Shown: positions 16,355 through 25,030, counted from the first letter of the stretch. The stretch is DNA of 64,000 bases from an uncultured Gemmiger sp. (GCA_944382835.1 CALWNP010000004.1:1-64000); one strand, 5' to 3'. Made by a program: numbers and translations. Notes: generated by a model not told the origin, from the letters alone.

Positions 16355-16380
16355 TTGCCCGGATCTTTGCATTTGGATGT
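16355..16380 (-). repeat. Right arm of inverted repeat bracketing the T-box
   Basis: Reverse-complement partner of 16039-16064. It lies just after the terminator T run and 20 bases before the cstA SD, so it is transcribed only on read-through. Confidence 0.85.
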
Positions 16381-16408
16381 GGTGAATTTTGTTTGAAGAG
16401 GGATTGTT

Positions 16409-18115
16409 ATGAACACACTTGTCATTGTTCTCATTGCGGCAGTCTGCCTTGCGGTGGCCTACCTGCTCTATGGGCGCTGGCTGGCCAAGACCTGGGGCAT
16501 CGACCCCAAGGCCAAGACCCCGGCCTACACCCATGAGGACGGCCGGGACTATGTTCCCACCGACGGCTGGACGGTTTTCAGCCATCAGTTCTCCTCCATT
16601 GCCGGTGCAGGCCCTGTCACCGGTGCCATCCAGGCCGCGGCCTTCGGCTGGCTGCCGGTTCTGCTGTGGGTGCTGCTGGGCGGCATCTTCTTCGGAGCTG
16701 TCACCGACTTCGGCGCCCTGTACGCCAGCGTCAAGAATGACGGCAAATCCATGGGCCTGCTGATCGAGAAGTACATCGGTAAACTGGGCCGCAAGCTCTT
16801 CCTGCTGTTCTGCTGGCTCTTCACCCTGCTGGTCATCGCGGCTTTTGCCGATATGGTTGCCGGCACCTTTGATGCCTACACCACGGTGGACGGTGTCAAG
16901 TCCCTGTCCGAGGCGGCCAAGACCAACGGCGCCGCCGGCACCATCTCGCTGCTCTTCATTGTCTTCGCCATCATCTTTGGCCTGCTGCAGAAGAAGTTCC
17001 ACTTCTCCGGCTGGAAGGAAACGGTGGTCGGCCTGGTCTGCACTGTGGCTGCGCTGGCCCTGGGCATGCTGATGCCCCTGACCGCCGGCAAGGAAGCCTG
17101 GACCTACATCACCTTCGTCTATATCTTCTTCGCCGCCGTTCTTCCCATGTGGCTGCTCAAACAGCCCCGTGACGCCATGACCACCTACATGTTCATCGGC
17201 ATGATCGTCGGCGCTGCCCTGGGTCTGCTGGTGGCTCATCCTTCCATGAACCTGCCGGTCTTCACCGGGTTCCACAACGATTCTCTGGGCGATCTGTTCC
17301 CGATCCTGTTTGTCACCGTGGCCTGCGGCGCTGTTTCCGGCTTCCACAGCCTGGTTTCCTCCGGTACCTCCTCCAAGACCGTCCGCAACGAAAAAGATAT
17401 GCTCAAGGTTGGCTACGGCGCCATGGTGCTGGAAAGCCTGCTGGCTGTCCTGGCTCTCTGCGTGGCCGGTGCCTCTGCGGCCGCTGATGGTACTCCCGCT
17501 GCCGGCACTCCCTTCCAGATCTTCTCCCGCGGCGTTGCCGGTTTCTTTGAGATGTTCGGTGTTCCGGTCTATGTGGCCCAGTGCTTCATGACCATGTGCG
17601 TTTCCGCCCTGGCCCTGACCAGTCTGGACGCCGTGGCCCGGATCGGCCGTATGAGCTTCCAGGAACTCTTCAGCGTGGATGAGATGGACAAGGCCGAGCC
17701 TTGGCGCAAGCTGCTCTGCAACACCTATTTCTCTACCATCGTCACCCTGCTCTGCGCCTTTGTGCTGACCCGCATCGGCTACTCCAACATCTGGCCGCTC
17801 TTCGGCTCTGCCAACCAGCTGCTCAGCGCCCTGGTTCTGGTGACCCTCTGCGTCTTCATGAAGGTCACCGGCCGCAGCAACAAGATGCTGTTCCCGCCGC
17901 TGATCATCATGCTCTGCGTCACCGGCACCGCGCTGGTGGAGCGGACCATGGCTCTGGTGGCCGCCTTCTCTGCCGGCTCTGCCACCTTCCTGGTGGAAGG
18001 CCTGCAGCTGATCATCGCCATCCTGCTGATGGTGCTGGGCCTGATCATCGTGGTCAACTCGCTGCGCGCCTACTTTGCCTCCAAGAAGAACTCCGAGGCG
18101 GTGGCCAAGGCCTGA
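16409..18115 (+). CDS. cstA: Carbon starvation protein A family transporter
   Basis: A 568-residue CstA-family membrane protein with about 14-16 helices. Members take up peptides or pyruvate. Diagnostic stretches are the N-terminal RWLAKTWGIDPKAKTPAYTH, VFSHQFSSIAGAGPVTG, FFGAVTDFGALYASVKN, CGAVSGFHSLVSSGTSSK and SANQLLSALVLVTL. It is shorter than E. coli CstA (~700 residues), as usual for Firmicutes. SD GAGGG precedes the ATG. It is the only gene behind the T-box leader and ends at a terminator, so its expression should follow charging of one tRNA. Peptide import as an amino-acid source is the simplest rationale. Confidence 0.92.
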   Translation: MNTLVIVLIAAVCLAVAYLLYGRWLAKTWGIDPKAKTPAYTHEDGRDYVPTDGWTVFSHQFSSIAGAGPVTGAIQAAAFGWLPVLLWVLLGGIFFGAVTDFGALYASVKNDGKSMGLLIEKYIGKLGRKLFLLFCWLFTLLVIAAFADMVAGTFDAYTTVDGVKSLSEAAKTNGAAGTISLLFIVFAIIFGLLQKKFHFSGWKETVVGLVCTVAALALGMLMPLTAGKEAWTYITFVYIFFAAVLPMWLLKQPRDAMTTYMFIGMIVGAALGLLVAHPSMNLPVFTGFHNDSLGDLFPILFVTVACGAVSGFHSLVSSGTSSKTVRNEKDMLKVGYGAMVLESLLAVLALCVAGASAAADGTPAAGTPFQIFSRGVAGFFEMFGVPVYVAQCFMTMCVSALALTSLDAVARIGRMSFQELFSVDEMDKAEPWRKLLCNTYFSTIVTLLCAFVLTRIGYSNIWPLFGSANQLLSALVLVTLCVFMKVTGRSNKMLFPPLIIMLCVTGTALVERTMALVAAFSAGSATFLVEGLQLIIAILLMVLGLIIVVNSLRAYFASKKNSEAVAKA

Positions 18116-18151
18116 TTCCTTTCAAAATCGGCTCATTTTCTGCGTGATTGT

Positions 18152-18192
18152 ACAATGCCCATCTTTCCTTCGGGGAAGATGGGCATTGTCTT
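18152..18192 (+). terminator. Intrinsic terminator after cstA
   Basis: Stem ACAATGCCCATCTT (18152-18165) with its complement ending at 18189, followed by a T-rich tail. Confidence 0.85.
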
Positions 18193-18211
18193 TGATCTGC
18201 ACAAAAAACGG

Positions 18212-18240
18212 TTTACAGGCCAAGGGACCGCTGATATATT
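18212..18240 (+). promoter_or_regulatory. Promoter of the YoaK-family gene
   Basis: TTTACA at 18212-18217 and TATATT at 18235-18240 separated by 17 bases, about 35 bases before the start codon. Confidence 0.6.
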
Positions 18241-18274
18241 ATATAAGGAATATGACAGAGGGGGTGTTCCGCGG

Positions 18275-18955
18275 ATGGCGGAGCTGAAATCAAAACAAAT
18301 GTCGGACGCGTTACCCACGGTGGCGTGTCTGACCCTTTCGGGCGGGCTGCAGGACGCATACACCTACTGCGTGCGGGGCAAGGTGTTCGCCAACGCCCAG
18401 ACCGGCAACATCGTGCTCATGAGTCAGCACTTTTTCAGTGCGGACTGGCTGGGCGGGGCCCGGTATCTGATCCCGCTGGTGGCCTTTGCCTGCGGCGTAT
18501 TGGCTGCCGAGCAGATCCGCGCCCGGTATCAGAAACTGCAGGCCGTCCACTGGCGGCAGCTGATTGTGTTGGGGGAGATGATCCTGCTCTTTGCGGTGGG
18601 ATTTCTGCCCGCCCGGCTGGATTTTTTGGCCAATGCGCTGGTCTCCTTCTCCTGCGCCATGCAGGTGCAGGCTTTCCGCAAGGTGGACGGCTACGCCTAT
18701 GCCAGCACCATGTGCATCGGCAACATGCGCAGCGGCATGGAGGCCCTCAGCGCCTATCTGCGCATCCGCAACCCGGAACTGCTGCACAAGGCCAAGCGGT
18801 ATTTCGGGGTCATCCTGCTCTTTGCCATCGGGGCCGGCATCGGCGGTGTGCTGGCGCCGATGGGACGACATACCATCTGGGCTTCCTGCCTGCTGCTGAC
18901 GGTGGGATTCCTGCTGATGTTCCGGCCCGAGATGCCCAGCCGAAAAAAGGTCTGA
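18275..18955 (+). CDS. YoaK family membrane protein (DUF1275)
   Basis: A 226-residue membrane protein with about six helices. The family signature is clear: CLTLSGGLQDAYTYCVRGKVFANAQTGN (here read as SGGLQDAYTYC and FANAQTGNIV), then a later YASTMCIGNMRSGMEAL. No biochemical role is established for DUF1275 proteins; some are called small-molecule or formate-like transporters without proof. ATG at 18275 follows a GAGGGGG stretch at 10 bases; ATG at 18299 is an alternative. It has its own promoter and a terminator, so it is monocistronic. Confidence 0.85.
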   Translation: MAELKSKQMSDALPTVACLTLSGGLQDAYTYCVRGKVFANAQTGNIVLMSQHFFSADWLGGARYLIPLVAFACGVLAAEQIRARYQKLQAVHWRQLIVLGEMILLFAVGFLPARLDFLANALVSFSCAMQVQAFRKVDGYAYASTMCIGNMRSGMEALSAYLRIRNPELLHKAKRYFGVILLFAIGAGIGGVLAPMGRHTIWASCLLLTVGFLLMFRPEMPSRKKV

Positions 18956-18961
18956 AAGAAG

Positions 18962-19010
18962 AAAACGGCACCCTTTGCCGGGGCAAACCCCTGGCAAAGG
19001 GTGTCGTTTT
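18962..19010 (+). terminator. Intrinsic terminator after the YoaK-family gene
   Basis: An 18-bp near-perfect stem (18962-18979 with 18993-19010; CACCCTTTGCC core) ending in TTTT, starting 7 bases after the stop. Confidence 0.85.
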
Positions 19011-19021
19011 GCGGTAGGTGT

Positions 19022-19029
19022 GCTATAAT
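19022..19029 (+). promoter_or_regulatory. Extended -10 promoter of the ClC gene
   Basis: TGCTATAAT (TATAAT at 19024-19029 with upstream TG) lies 35 bases before the ClC start. No good -35 is visible because the upstream terminator occupies that stretch. Confidence 0.5.
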
Positions 19030-19063
19030 GGGCCTGCAACAGACAGATGCGGAGGTTGTGAGG

Positions 19064-20320
19064 ATGAAAGAATATCTGGAAGGGTTGGCCCAGCATGTCT
19101 GGACCTATACGGCGGCGCTGGCCAAATGGCTGGTGCTGGCCCTGATCACCGGGACAGTATGCGGATTGTTGGGCACCGCCTTTCATGTGGCGGTGGAGCT
19201 GGCCACCGGCTGGCGGCAGGGGCATCCCTGGATGCTGTGGCTGCTGCCTTTGGCCGGTGTGGCCATTGTGGGAATCTATAAGCTGACCCACAGCGAGGGG
19301 CAGAACACCAATGCGGTCATTGAGGAGGTTAAGAGCGGCACCCCGCTGCATATGCGGCTGCTGCCGGCCATCTTTCTAGGGTCGGTGCTTACCCACCTGT
19401 GCGGCGGCAGCGCCGGACGGGAGGGGGCTGCCCTCCAGATGGGCGGCGACATCGGGTATCACGCCGGGCGCTGGCTGGGCCTGAACGATCACGACTGCCG
19501 CACCGCCACCCTCTGCGGCATGGCGGCCTTTTTCTCAGCGCTCTTCGGCACCCCGCTGGCAGCCTCTCTCTTCGCCATGATGATGATTCGCATTGGGGTA
19601 GTCTTTTATGCGGCCTTTACCCCTTGCTTTGTGGCTTCTCTGGTGGCCTATGCGGTCTCGCTGCTGCTGGGGGTGGCACCCACCCGCTTTGCCGTCACCG
19701 CCCCCGAGGAAAGCGTGAGCATGATGATCCGGGTGGCCATCCTCGGGGCGGCCTGTGCCCTGGTGACCATCCTCTTTTGCTGGGCCCTGCATGGGGCCGA
19801 GGTCCAGCTGCGCCGGTTTTTCCCCAATGCCTGGATCAAGGCGCCGGCGGGCGGGGCCATCATCGTGGTTCTGACCCTGCTGTTGGGGGCCCAGCGCTAC
19901 AACGGCGCCGGTATGGATGTGATCACCGCCGCCATCGAACAGGGGAACGCCCAGCCTTTGGACTGGGTCTGGAAAATCCTCTTTACCGCCATCACCCTGG
20001 GCGCCGGCTATAAGGGCGGCGAGGTGGTGCCCAGCTTCTTCATCGGGGCCACCTTTGGCTGTGTGATGGGGCCGCTGCTGGGCATTCCTGCCGGTTTTGC
20101 GGCGGCGGTGGGGCTGATCGCCGTCTTCTGCGGGGCATCCAACTGCCTGATCTCCTCCATCTTCCTGGCCATTGAGCTGTTCGGCTCGGGCGGGGTGCTC
20201 TACTATGCGGTGGCCTGCGGCTTGAGCTATGTGCTGTCGGGATACTCCGGCCTGTACAGCAGCCAGGAGATCCTGACCTCCAAGCTGGCGTCGGAGTATC
20301 ACACCCAGCCGGTAAAATAG
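19064..20320 (+). CDS. ClC-family chloride channel or antiporter
   Basis: A 418-residue ClC membrane protein with 10-12 hydrophobic segments. The anion-pathway motifs are GGSAGREGAALQMG (usual GREGP, here GREGA), GGEVVPSFFIGATFG (usual GxFxP) and the terminal-half SSIFLAIELFGSGG. The gating Glu of GREG is present. No CBS domains follow. Some ClC proteins exchange Cl- or F- for H+; no fluoride-riboswitch signature was noticed upstream. SD GGAGG lies 8 bases before the ATG at 19064; an earlier in-frame start lies inside the upstream terminator and is rejected. It is a single-gene unit. Confidence 0.88.
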   Translation: MKEYLEGLAQHVWTYTAALAKWLVLALITGTVCGLLGTAFHVAVELATGWRQGHPWMLWLLPLAGVAIVGIYKLTHSEGQNTNAVIEEVKSGTPLHMRLLPAIFLGSVLTHLCGGSAGREGAALQMGGDIGYHAGRWLGLNDHDCRTATLCGMAAFFSALFGTPLAASLFAMMMIRIGVVFYAAFTPCFVASLVAYAVSLLLGVAPTRFAVTAPEESVSMMIRVAILGAACALVTILFCWALHGAEVQLRRFFPNAWIKAPAGGAIIVVLTLLLGAQRYNGAGMDVITAAIEQGNAQPLDWVWKILFTAITLGAGYKGGEVVPSFFIGATFGCVMGPLLGIPAGFAAAVGLIAVFCGASNCLISSIFLAIELFGSGGVLYYAVACGLSYVLSGYSGLYSSQEILTSKLASEYHTQPVK

Positions 20321-20326
20321 GCGGGA

Positions 20327-20355
20327 TTGCATTTTGTACCCAGCTTCGCTATAAT
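20327..20355 (+). promoter_or_regulatory. Promoter of the first glycan cluster
   Basis: TTGCAT at 20327-20332, 17-base spacer, consensus TATAAT at 20350-20355. It begins just after the ClC stop and precedes a run of coupled genes. Confidence 0.75.
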
Positions 20356-20398
20356 GTAATCTGAATGATTATGTGTAACCGAAAGGCGGACAGGTGCA

Positions 20399-21340
20399 AT
20401 GAATCAGGATCTTTTGGTCGGCGCGACTGGCTTTGTGGGCGGCAACCTTGCCGCTTCCCATCCCTTTGCCCGGACCTGCCACTCCACCGACGTGGCAGCC
20501 CAGTACGGCAGCAACCCTTCCCTCTGTGTCTACGCGGGGGTGCCGGCGGCGATGTTCCTCGCCAATGCCGACCCCGAGGCGGACCTGGCGGTGATGCGGG
20601 CGGCCCGGGAAAACCTGCGCCGGATTGCCCCCAAACAGGTGGTGCTGATCTCCTCCATTGCGGTCTACGCCGACAGCCGCGGCAAGGACGAGGACAGCCC
20701 CATGGACGAAACCTCGCTGCCTGCCTACGGGCGCAACCGCCTGCAGCTGGAGCGCTGGGTGCGGGAAGACTTTGAGAATGCCCTCATCGTCCGTCTGCCG
20801 GCGCTGTACGGCAAAGGTCTCAAGAAAAACTTCCTCTTTGACCTGCACACCATCACCCCTTCCATGCTGCGGCCGGAAAAATATGAGGAGCTGGCGCCCC
20901 GGAGTGAGGCGGTGCGGACTGGCTATGCACCGGCCGACAATGGCTTTTACCGCCAGCGCCCCGAGGCGGACCGCCGGGCACTGCGGGACTTTTTTGAAGA
21001 GAATGATTTCAACGCCCTCTGCTTCACCGACAGCCGCAGTCGGTACCAGTTCTATAACCTGGGCCGGCTGTGGTCGGACATCGAGAAGGGGAGAGCGGCC
21101 GGGCTGAAACTCCTCAACCTGACCACCCCGCCGGTGAGCGCCGCCCGGGTCTACACCGCGGTGACCGGCCGGTCCGGCTGGACAAACATCCTGGACAAGC
21201 CGCCCTTTGACTATGACCTGCGCAGCCGCCATGCAGCACTGCTGGGAGGCAGCGACGGGTATCTCTGCGATGAAGCGGCGGAGCTGGCCGACATCTGCGC
21301 CTTTATGAAGCGCTGGGACGAGGAGGAAAACCATGGCTGA
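20399..21340 (+). CDS. NAD-dependent epimerase/dehydratase family protein
   Basis: A 313-residue Rossmann-fold protein of the extended SDR group. It has a nucleotide loop at the very start (LLVGATGFVGGNLAAS) and ISSIAVYADS followed by the YGRNR segment in place of the usual YxxxK. The catalytic Lys is therefore not obvious: Y132-G-R-N-R has Arg at the Lys position, so activity may be altered. Acts presumably on a nucleotide-sugar or sugar derivative. It is the first gene behind a strong promoter and overlaps the next gene by 8 bases. Specific product unknown. Confidence 0.78.
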   Translation: MNQDLLVGATGFVGGNLAASHPFARTCHSTDVAAQYGSNPSLCVYAGVPAAMFLANADPEADLAVMRAARENLRRIAPKQVVLISSIAVYADSRGKDEDSPMDETSLPAYGRNRLQLERWVREDFENALIVRLPALYGKGLKKNFLFDLHTITPSMLRPEKYEELAPRSEAVRTGYAPADNGFYRQRPEADRRALRDFFEENDFNALCFTDSRSRYQFYNLGRLWSDIEKGRAAGLKLLNLTTPPVSAARVYTAVTGRSGWTNILDKPPFDYDLRSRHAALLGGSDGYLCDEAAELADICAFMKRWDEEENHG

Positions 21341-22130
21341 CAAGATCAAGCTGGCGATGAGCAACATCGCCTGGGACAAGGCGGACGACGAGACGGTCTA
21401 TGCCGCCATGAGGGCGGCGGGCTTTACCGGCCTGGAGCTGGCGCCTACCCGGATTTTCCCCGAGGAACCCTACGAGAATCTGACCAGCGCCGCCCTTTTC
21501 GGCGGATATCTGCTCAACCGCTGGGGCTTTGTGGTGCCCAGCATCCAGAGCATCTGGTACGGCCAGAAGGGCAACATCTTCCACCCCGAGGATGTGGAGG
21601 AGCTTCTGGATTACACCGCCGGGGCCTATCGCTTTGCCCATGCCCTCAACTGCCCCAGTCTGGTCTTTGGTTGCCCCAAGAATCGGATGCTGCCCGAAGG
21701 CCATAGCCCGGCCGAGGCCGATGCCTTCTTCTCCCGGGCCGGGACCCTGGCCGCCCGCCATGGGGTGCGACTTGCCATCGAGGCCAACCCGCCGGTGTAC
21801 ACCAACTTCCTCAACGGCACCCGGGACGCCTTTGATCTGGTCAAACGGCTGGACAATCCCGGCCTTTCGGTCAATCTGGACCTGTCCACCATGCTGACCA
21901 ACGGGGAACAGCTGCGGGACTTTGTGGATGACCTGCGCTATGTGGGGCACATCCACATCAGCGAGCCGGGTCTGGCCCCCATCGTCAAGCGGCCGGAACA
22001 CGCCGAACTGGCCATGCTGCTCAAGGCGGTGGGCTATCAGGGCTTTGTCTCGGTGGAGATGCGCCGCCCTGAGGAAGGGCTGGGCCCGGTTCTGCAGGCC
22101 ATCGAAACCATTGCGGAGGTGTTTGCATGA
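21333..22130 (+). CDS. Sugar phosphate isomerase/epimerase (AP endonuclease 2-like TIM barrel)
   Basis: A 265-residue TIM-barrel protein of the xylose-isomerase-like/AP-endonuclease-2 superfamily. It begins KIKLAMSNIAWDKADDETVY and contains GLELAPTRIFPEEPY, LAIEANPPVYTNF (metal Glu), VNLDLSTMLTNG and GHIHISEPGLAP (His ligands), all consistent with a divalent-metal sugar isomerase or epimerase. SD GAGGAGG lies inside the end of the preceding gene and the coding regions overlap by 8 bases. It ends in an ATGA overlap with the GT2 gene. Context makes a sugar-precursor role in surface glycan synthesis likely. Confidence 0.82.
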   Translation: MADKIKLAMSNIAWDKADDETVYAAMRAAGFTGLELAPTRIFPEEPYENLTSAALFGGYLLNRWGFVVPSIQSIWYGQKGNIFHPEDVEELLDYTAGAYRFAHALNCPSLVFGCPKNRMLPEGHSPAEADAFFSRAGTLAARHGVRLAIEANPPVYTNFLNGTRDAFDLVKRLDNPGLSVNLDLSTMLTNGEQLRDFVDDLRYVGHIHISEPGLAPIVKRPEHAELAMLLKAVGYQGFVSVEMRRPEEGLGPVLQAIETIAEVFA

Positions 22131-22927
22131 CAGAGATTGCCATTCACAAGGTTAAGGGGGTGCCGGATTATACCGGCTGCCTGTTTGCGGGCAAGAACAG
22201 CGATTACTGCCTGCTGATCCCGGTCATCAACGAGGGGGCCCGCATCCTCACCGAGCTGGGCCGCGCCCAGAAGGCCGGCATCCAATGGCTGTGTGACATC
22301 ATCCTCTGTGATGGCGGTTCCACCGACGGCAGCATGCGCCCCGAAACGCTGGAGCTGTACGGCGTCAACACCCTGCTGACCAAGACCGGCCCCGGCAAAC
22401 AGGGGGCCCAGCTGCGGATGGGTATTCACTTTGCCCTGGAGCGGGGCTACAAAGGGGTGCTGACCATCGACGGCAACAACAAAGACTCCATCGAGGATGT
22501 GCCCCGCTTTGTGGAAAAACTCAAGGAGGGGTATGATCTGGTGCAGGGCAGCCGGTTTGTCCGGGGCGGCCATGCCATCCATACCCCGCCTTCCCGCTAC
22601 CTGGCGGTGCGGCTGATCCATGCCCCCGTCATCAGCCTGGCAGCCCACCAGTGGTTTACCGATACCACCAACGCCTATCGGGCTTACAGCCGGGAATACC
22701 TGACCCATCCCGAGGTGCGCCCCCTGCGGGACATCTTTATGGGGTATGAGCTGCTGGCCTATCTCAGCGTCCGGGCTACCCAGCTGGGGCTTTCGGCCTG
22801 CGAGGTGCCGGTCACCCGGGCTTATCCCGCCACCGGAACCACCCCTACCAAGATCAGCGGCTTCAAGGGCAACAGCGACCTGCTCAAGATTCTGTTCGCC
22901 ACCCTGGCGGGGCGCTACAACCCGTGA
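22127..22927 (+). CDS. Family 2 glycosyltransferase (cytoplasmic)
   Basis: A 266-residue GT-A fold protein. Nucleotide-sugar motifs are LLIPVINEGARI, IILCDGGSTDGSM (DGGSxD), the acceptor loop LTIDGNNKDSIED, and QGSRFVRGG. No membrane helix is evident, unlike typical DPM/GtrB proteins. The ATG overlaps the upstream stop by 4 bases (ATGA), so translation is coupled. It lies 41 bases before the FAD oxidoreductase gene. Probably transfers a sugar to a lipid or glycan intermediate; donor and acceptor cannot be read from the sequence. Confidence 0.82.
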   Translation: MTEIAIHKVKGVPDYTGCLFAGKNSDYCLLIPVINEGARILTELGRAQKAGIQWLCDIILCDGGSTDGSMRPETLELYGVNTLLTKTGPGKQGAQLRMGIHFALERGYKGVLTIDGNNKDSIEDVPRFVEKLKEGYDLVQGSRFVRGGHAIHTPPSRYLAVRLIHAPVISLAAHQWFTDTTNAYRAYSREYLTHPEVRPLRDIFMGYELLAYLSVRATQLGLSACEVPVTRAYPATGTTPTKISGFKGNSDLLKILFATLAGRYNP

Positions 22928-22968
22928 GAATTTTTTGCAATTTTTGACAGGACAGGGGATCACACATC

Positions 22969-24087
22969 ATGCCCTATGACAAAATCATCCTCGGCGCCGG
23001 GCTCTACGGGCTGTATGCGGCGCAGAAATGCGGTGCGGCCGGCCAGCGGGTGCTGGTGCTGGAACGGGACCCCGGCCCCTTTATGCGGGCCACCTACATC
23101 AACCAGGCCCGGGTCCACATGGGGTATCACTACCCCCGCAGCTACTCCACCGCCATCAAGAGCGCCCATTACTTCCAGCGCTTTTGCCGGGATTACGGTT
23201 TCTGCCTCCACACCCAGTTTGACCAGATCTACGCCACCAGCGCCCATTTCTCCTGGACCAATGCCGCCGAATTCCGGCATTTCTGCCGGGCGGCGGGCAT
23301 CCGGTGCGACGATGTCTCGCCTTCGCGGTATTTCAATCCCGGCATGTGTGACGGGGCGTTTTTGACCACCGAGTATACCTACGATGCCCAGGTCCTGAAA
23401 AACTGGTTCCTCACCGAGCTGACCAAGCTGCCCGGGGTGGAGATCCTGTACAGCCACCGGCCTGACAAAATTGAGGCGGTGGGGGATGTGTGGCGGGTAA
23501 CGGCAGGGGAGATCACCGCCGAAGCGCCCTTCCTGCTCAACGCCACCTATGCCGGCGTCAACGACATCCACGCCATGCTGGGACTGCCCTCCTTCCAGAT
23601 CAAGTACGAAAAGTGCGAGATGATCCTCTGTGAGGTGGATGAGCGGCTGAAAAATGTGGGCATCACCGTCATGGACGGGCCATTCTTCAGCCTGATGCCC
23701 TTTGGCCAGACCGGGCTGCACAGCCTGACCAGCGTGACCTTTACCCCCCACGAAACCAGCTATGACCCGGTGGCCACCTTTCCCTGCCAGCAGCAGAGCG
23801 AGGGCCGCTGTGCGCCGGGCAACCTCTTCAACTGCAACGAATGCCCGGCCAAGCCGGCCAGCGCCTGGCCCTACATGAGCCAGCTGGCCCGCAAGTATCT
23901 CAAGGAAGAGTACCGGTTCCGCTACAAGCGGAGCATGTTCAGCATGAAACCCATCCTCAAGGCCAGCGAGATTGATGATTCCCGCCCCACCGTGGTGCGG
24001 GTGATGCATAGAAATCCGACCCTGGTCAGCGTTTTGTCGGGGAAAATCAATACGGTCTATGACCTGGACGAGGTGTTGCAACAATGA
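22969..24087 (+). CDS. FAD-dependent oxidoreductase in a glycan cluster
   Basis: A 372-residue DAO-fold flavoprotein. The FAD-binding start is KIILGAGLYGLYAAQKCG and a GG-doublet equivalent follows with VLVLERD. RVHMGYHYPRSYSTAI is conserved-looking. A three-Cys element, CAPGNLFNCNEC, occurs near residue 285. Relatives oxidise amines, alcohols or amino acids. Placement between two GT2 genes suggests oxidation or rearrangement of a sugar or sugar-linked lipid. It ends in an ATGA overlap with the next GT2 gene. No precise function can be assigned. Confidence 0.78.
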   Translation: MPYDKIILGAGLYGLYAAQKCGAAGQRVLVLERDPGPFMRATYINQARVHMGYHYPRSYSTAIKSAHYFQRFCRDYGFCLHTQFDQIYATSAHFSWTNAAEFRHFCRAAGIRCDDVSPSRYFNPGMCDGAFLTTEYTYDAQVLKNWFLTELTKLPGVEILYSHRPDKIEAVGDVWRVTAGEITAEAPFLLNATYAGVNDIHAMLGLPSFQIKYEKCEMILCEVDERLKNVGITVMDGPFFSLMPFGQTGLHSLTSVTFTPHETSYDPVATFPCQQQSEGRCAPGNLFNCNECPAKPASAWPYMSQLARKYLKEEYRFRYKRSMFSMKPILKASEIDDSRPTVVRVMHRNPTLVSVLSGKINTVYDLDEVLQQ

Positions 24088-24998
24088 TAACCAACAAGGA
24101 AAAGAACTTCGTCTCGGCGGTGGTCTACCTGCACAACGATGGCGGCCGGGCGGTGGAGTTCTTCCGCCGGGTCACCGCGGTGCTGGACCAGCATTTTGAC
24201 CAGTACGAACTGGTGGCAGTGGACGATGCCTGCACCGACAACACGGTGGACTCCCTGCGCAGCTGGGCCGCCGGCCAGGCCAAACCCCTGACAGTGCTGC
24301 ACATGAGCCTGTACCAGGGACTGGAACCCTGCATGAATGCCGGGCTGGATGCCGCCATCGGGGACTATGTCTACGAGTTTGATTCCACCGCCATGCCCTA
24401 TCAGCCCGAGCTGATCTTTGAGGCCTACCAGACCGCGCTGCGGGGCAATGACATTATCTCGGTCTGCCCCACCCATACCTCGGGCAGCAGCCGGCTGTTC
24501 TACCGGGTCTTCAACGCCAACTCCCATTCGGCCTATCAGCTGCGCACCGATGCCTTTCGGCTGGTCACCCGGCGGGCCATCAACCGGGTGCACGCTTCCA
24601 GCGAAAACCTGCCCTACCGCAAAGCCGCCTATGCGGCCAGCGGCCTCAAGATGGCCGACCTGGAATTTGAGGGCCGGATGGGGGATAAGGGCACCGGCCG
24701 TCTGGCGCTGGCTGCCGACAGCCTGGCGCTGTACACCGATGCCGGGTACAAGGTCAGTGCGGGGGTCGCCATTGTCATGATGGTGCTGGCCCTCATCGAG
24801 CTGGCCTATACCCTGGTGATCTTCTGCGCTGGCCACCCCATCGAGGGCTGGACCACCATGATGTTTGTGCTGACCCTGGGCTTCGCCGGGGTATTCGCGG
24901 TGCTGACCATCGTGGTCAAATACCTTTCGCTGCTGGTGGACCTGACCTTCAAAAAGCAGAAATACCTGGTGGAGAGCATCGAGAAAATCCAGAAGTAA
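24084..24998 (+). CDS. Membrane-anchored family 2 glycosyltransferase (GtrB/DPM-like)
   Basis: A 304-residue protein. The N-terminal ~220 residues are a GT-A domain (AVVYLHNDGGRAVEFF, LVAVDDACTDNTVD, YQGLEPCMNAGLDAAIGDYV, then YEFDSTAM in place of a DXD loop). The C-terminal ~75 residues contain two membrane helices, as in polyprenyl-phosphate sugar transferases. The DXD region is replaced by FDSTA, a departure from the usual DADLQ. It likely loads a sugar onto undecaprenyl phosphate. It is coupled to the FAD gene by an ATGA overlap. Confidence 0.8.
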   Translation: MITNKEKNFVSAVVYLHNDGGRAVEFFRRVTAVLDQHFDQYELVAVDDACTDNTVDSLRSWAAGQAKPLTVLHMSLYQGLEPCMNAGLDAAIGDYVYEFDSTAMPYQPELIFEAYQTALRGNDIISVCPTHTSGSSRLFYRVFNANSHSAYQLRTDAFRLVTRRAINRVHASSENLPYRKAAYAASGLKMADLEFEGRMGDKGTGRLALAADSLALYTDAGYKVSAGVAIVMMVLALIELAYTLVIFCAGHPIEGWTTMMFVLTLGFAGVFAVLTIVVKYLSLLVDLTFKKQKYLVESIEKIQK

Positions 24999-25030
24999 AT
25001 TATAGACCGCAAAACACAGGGAGGGATGAT

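Noticed and set aside
16352..17347. Minus-strand frame of 331 codons over the start of cstA
   Set aside because: Antisense to the cstA coding region; Gln/Gly/His-rich low-complexity product without recognisable domain.
19011..19063. Fluoride riboswitch before the ClC gene
   Set aside because: The space between the upstream terminator and the start is about 50 bases and contains the -10; no fluoride-aptamer consensus was visible.
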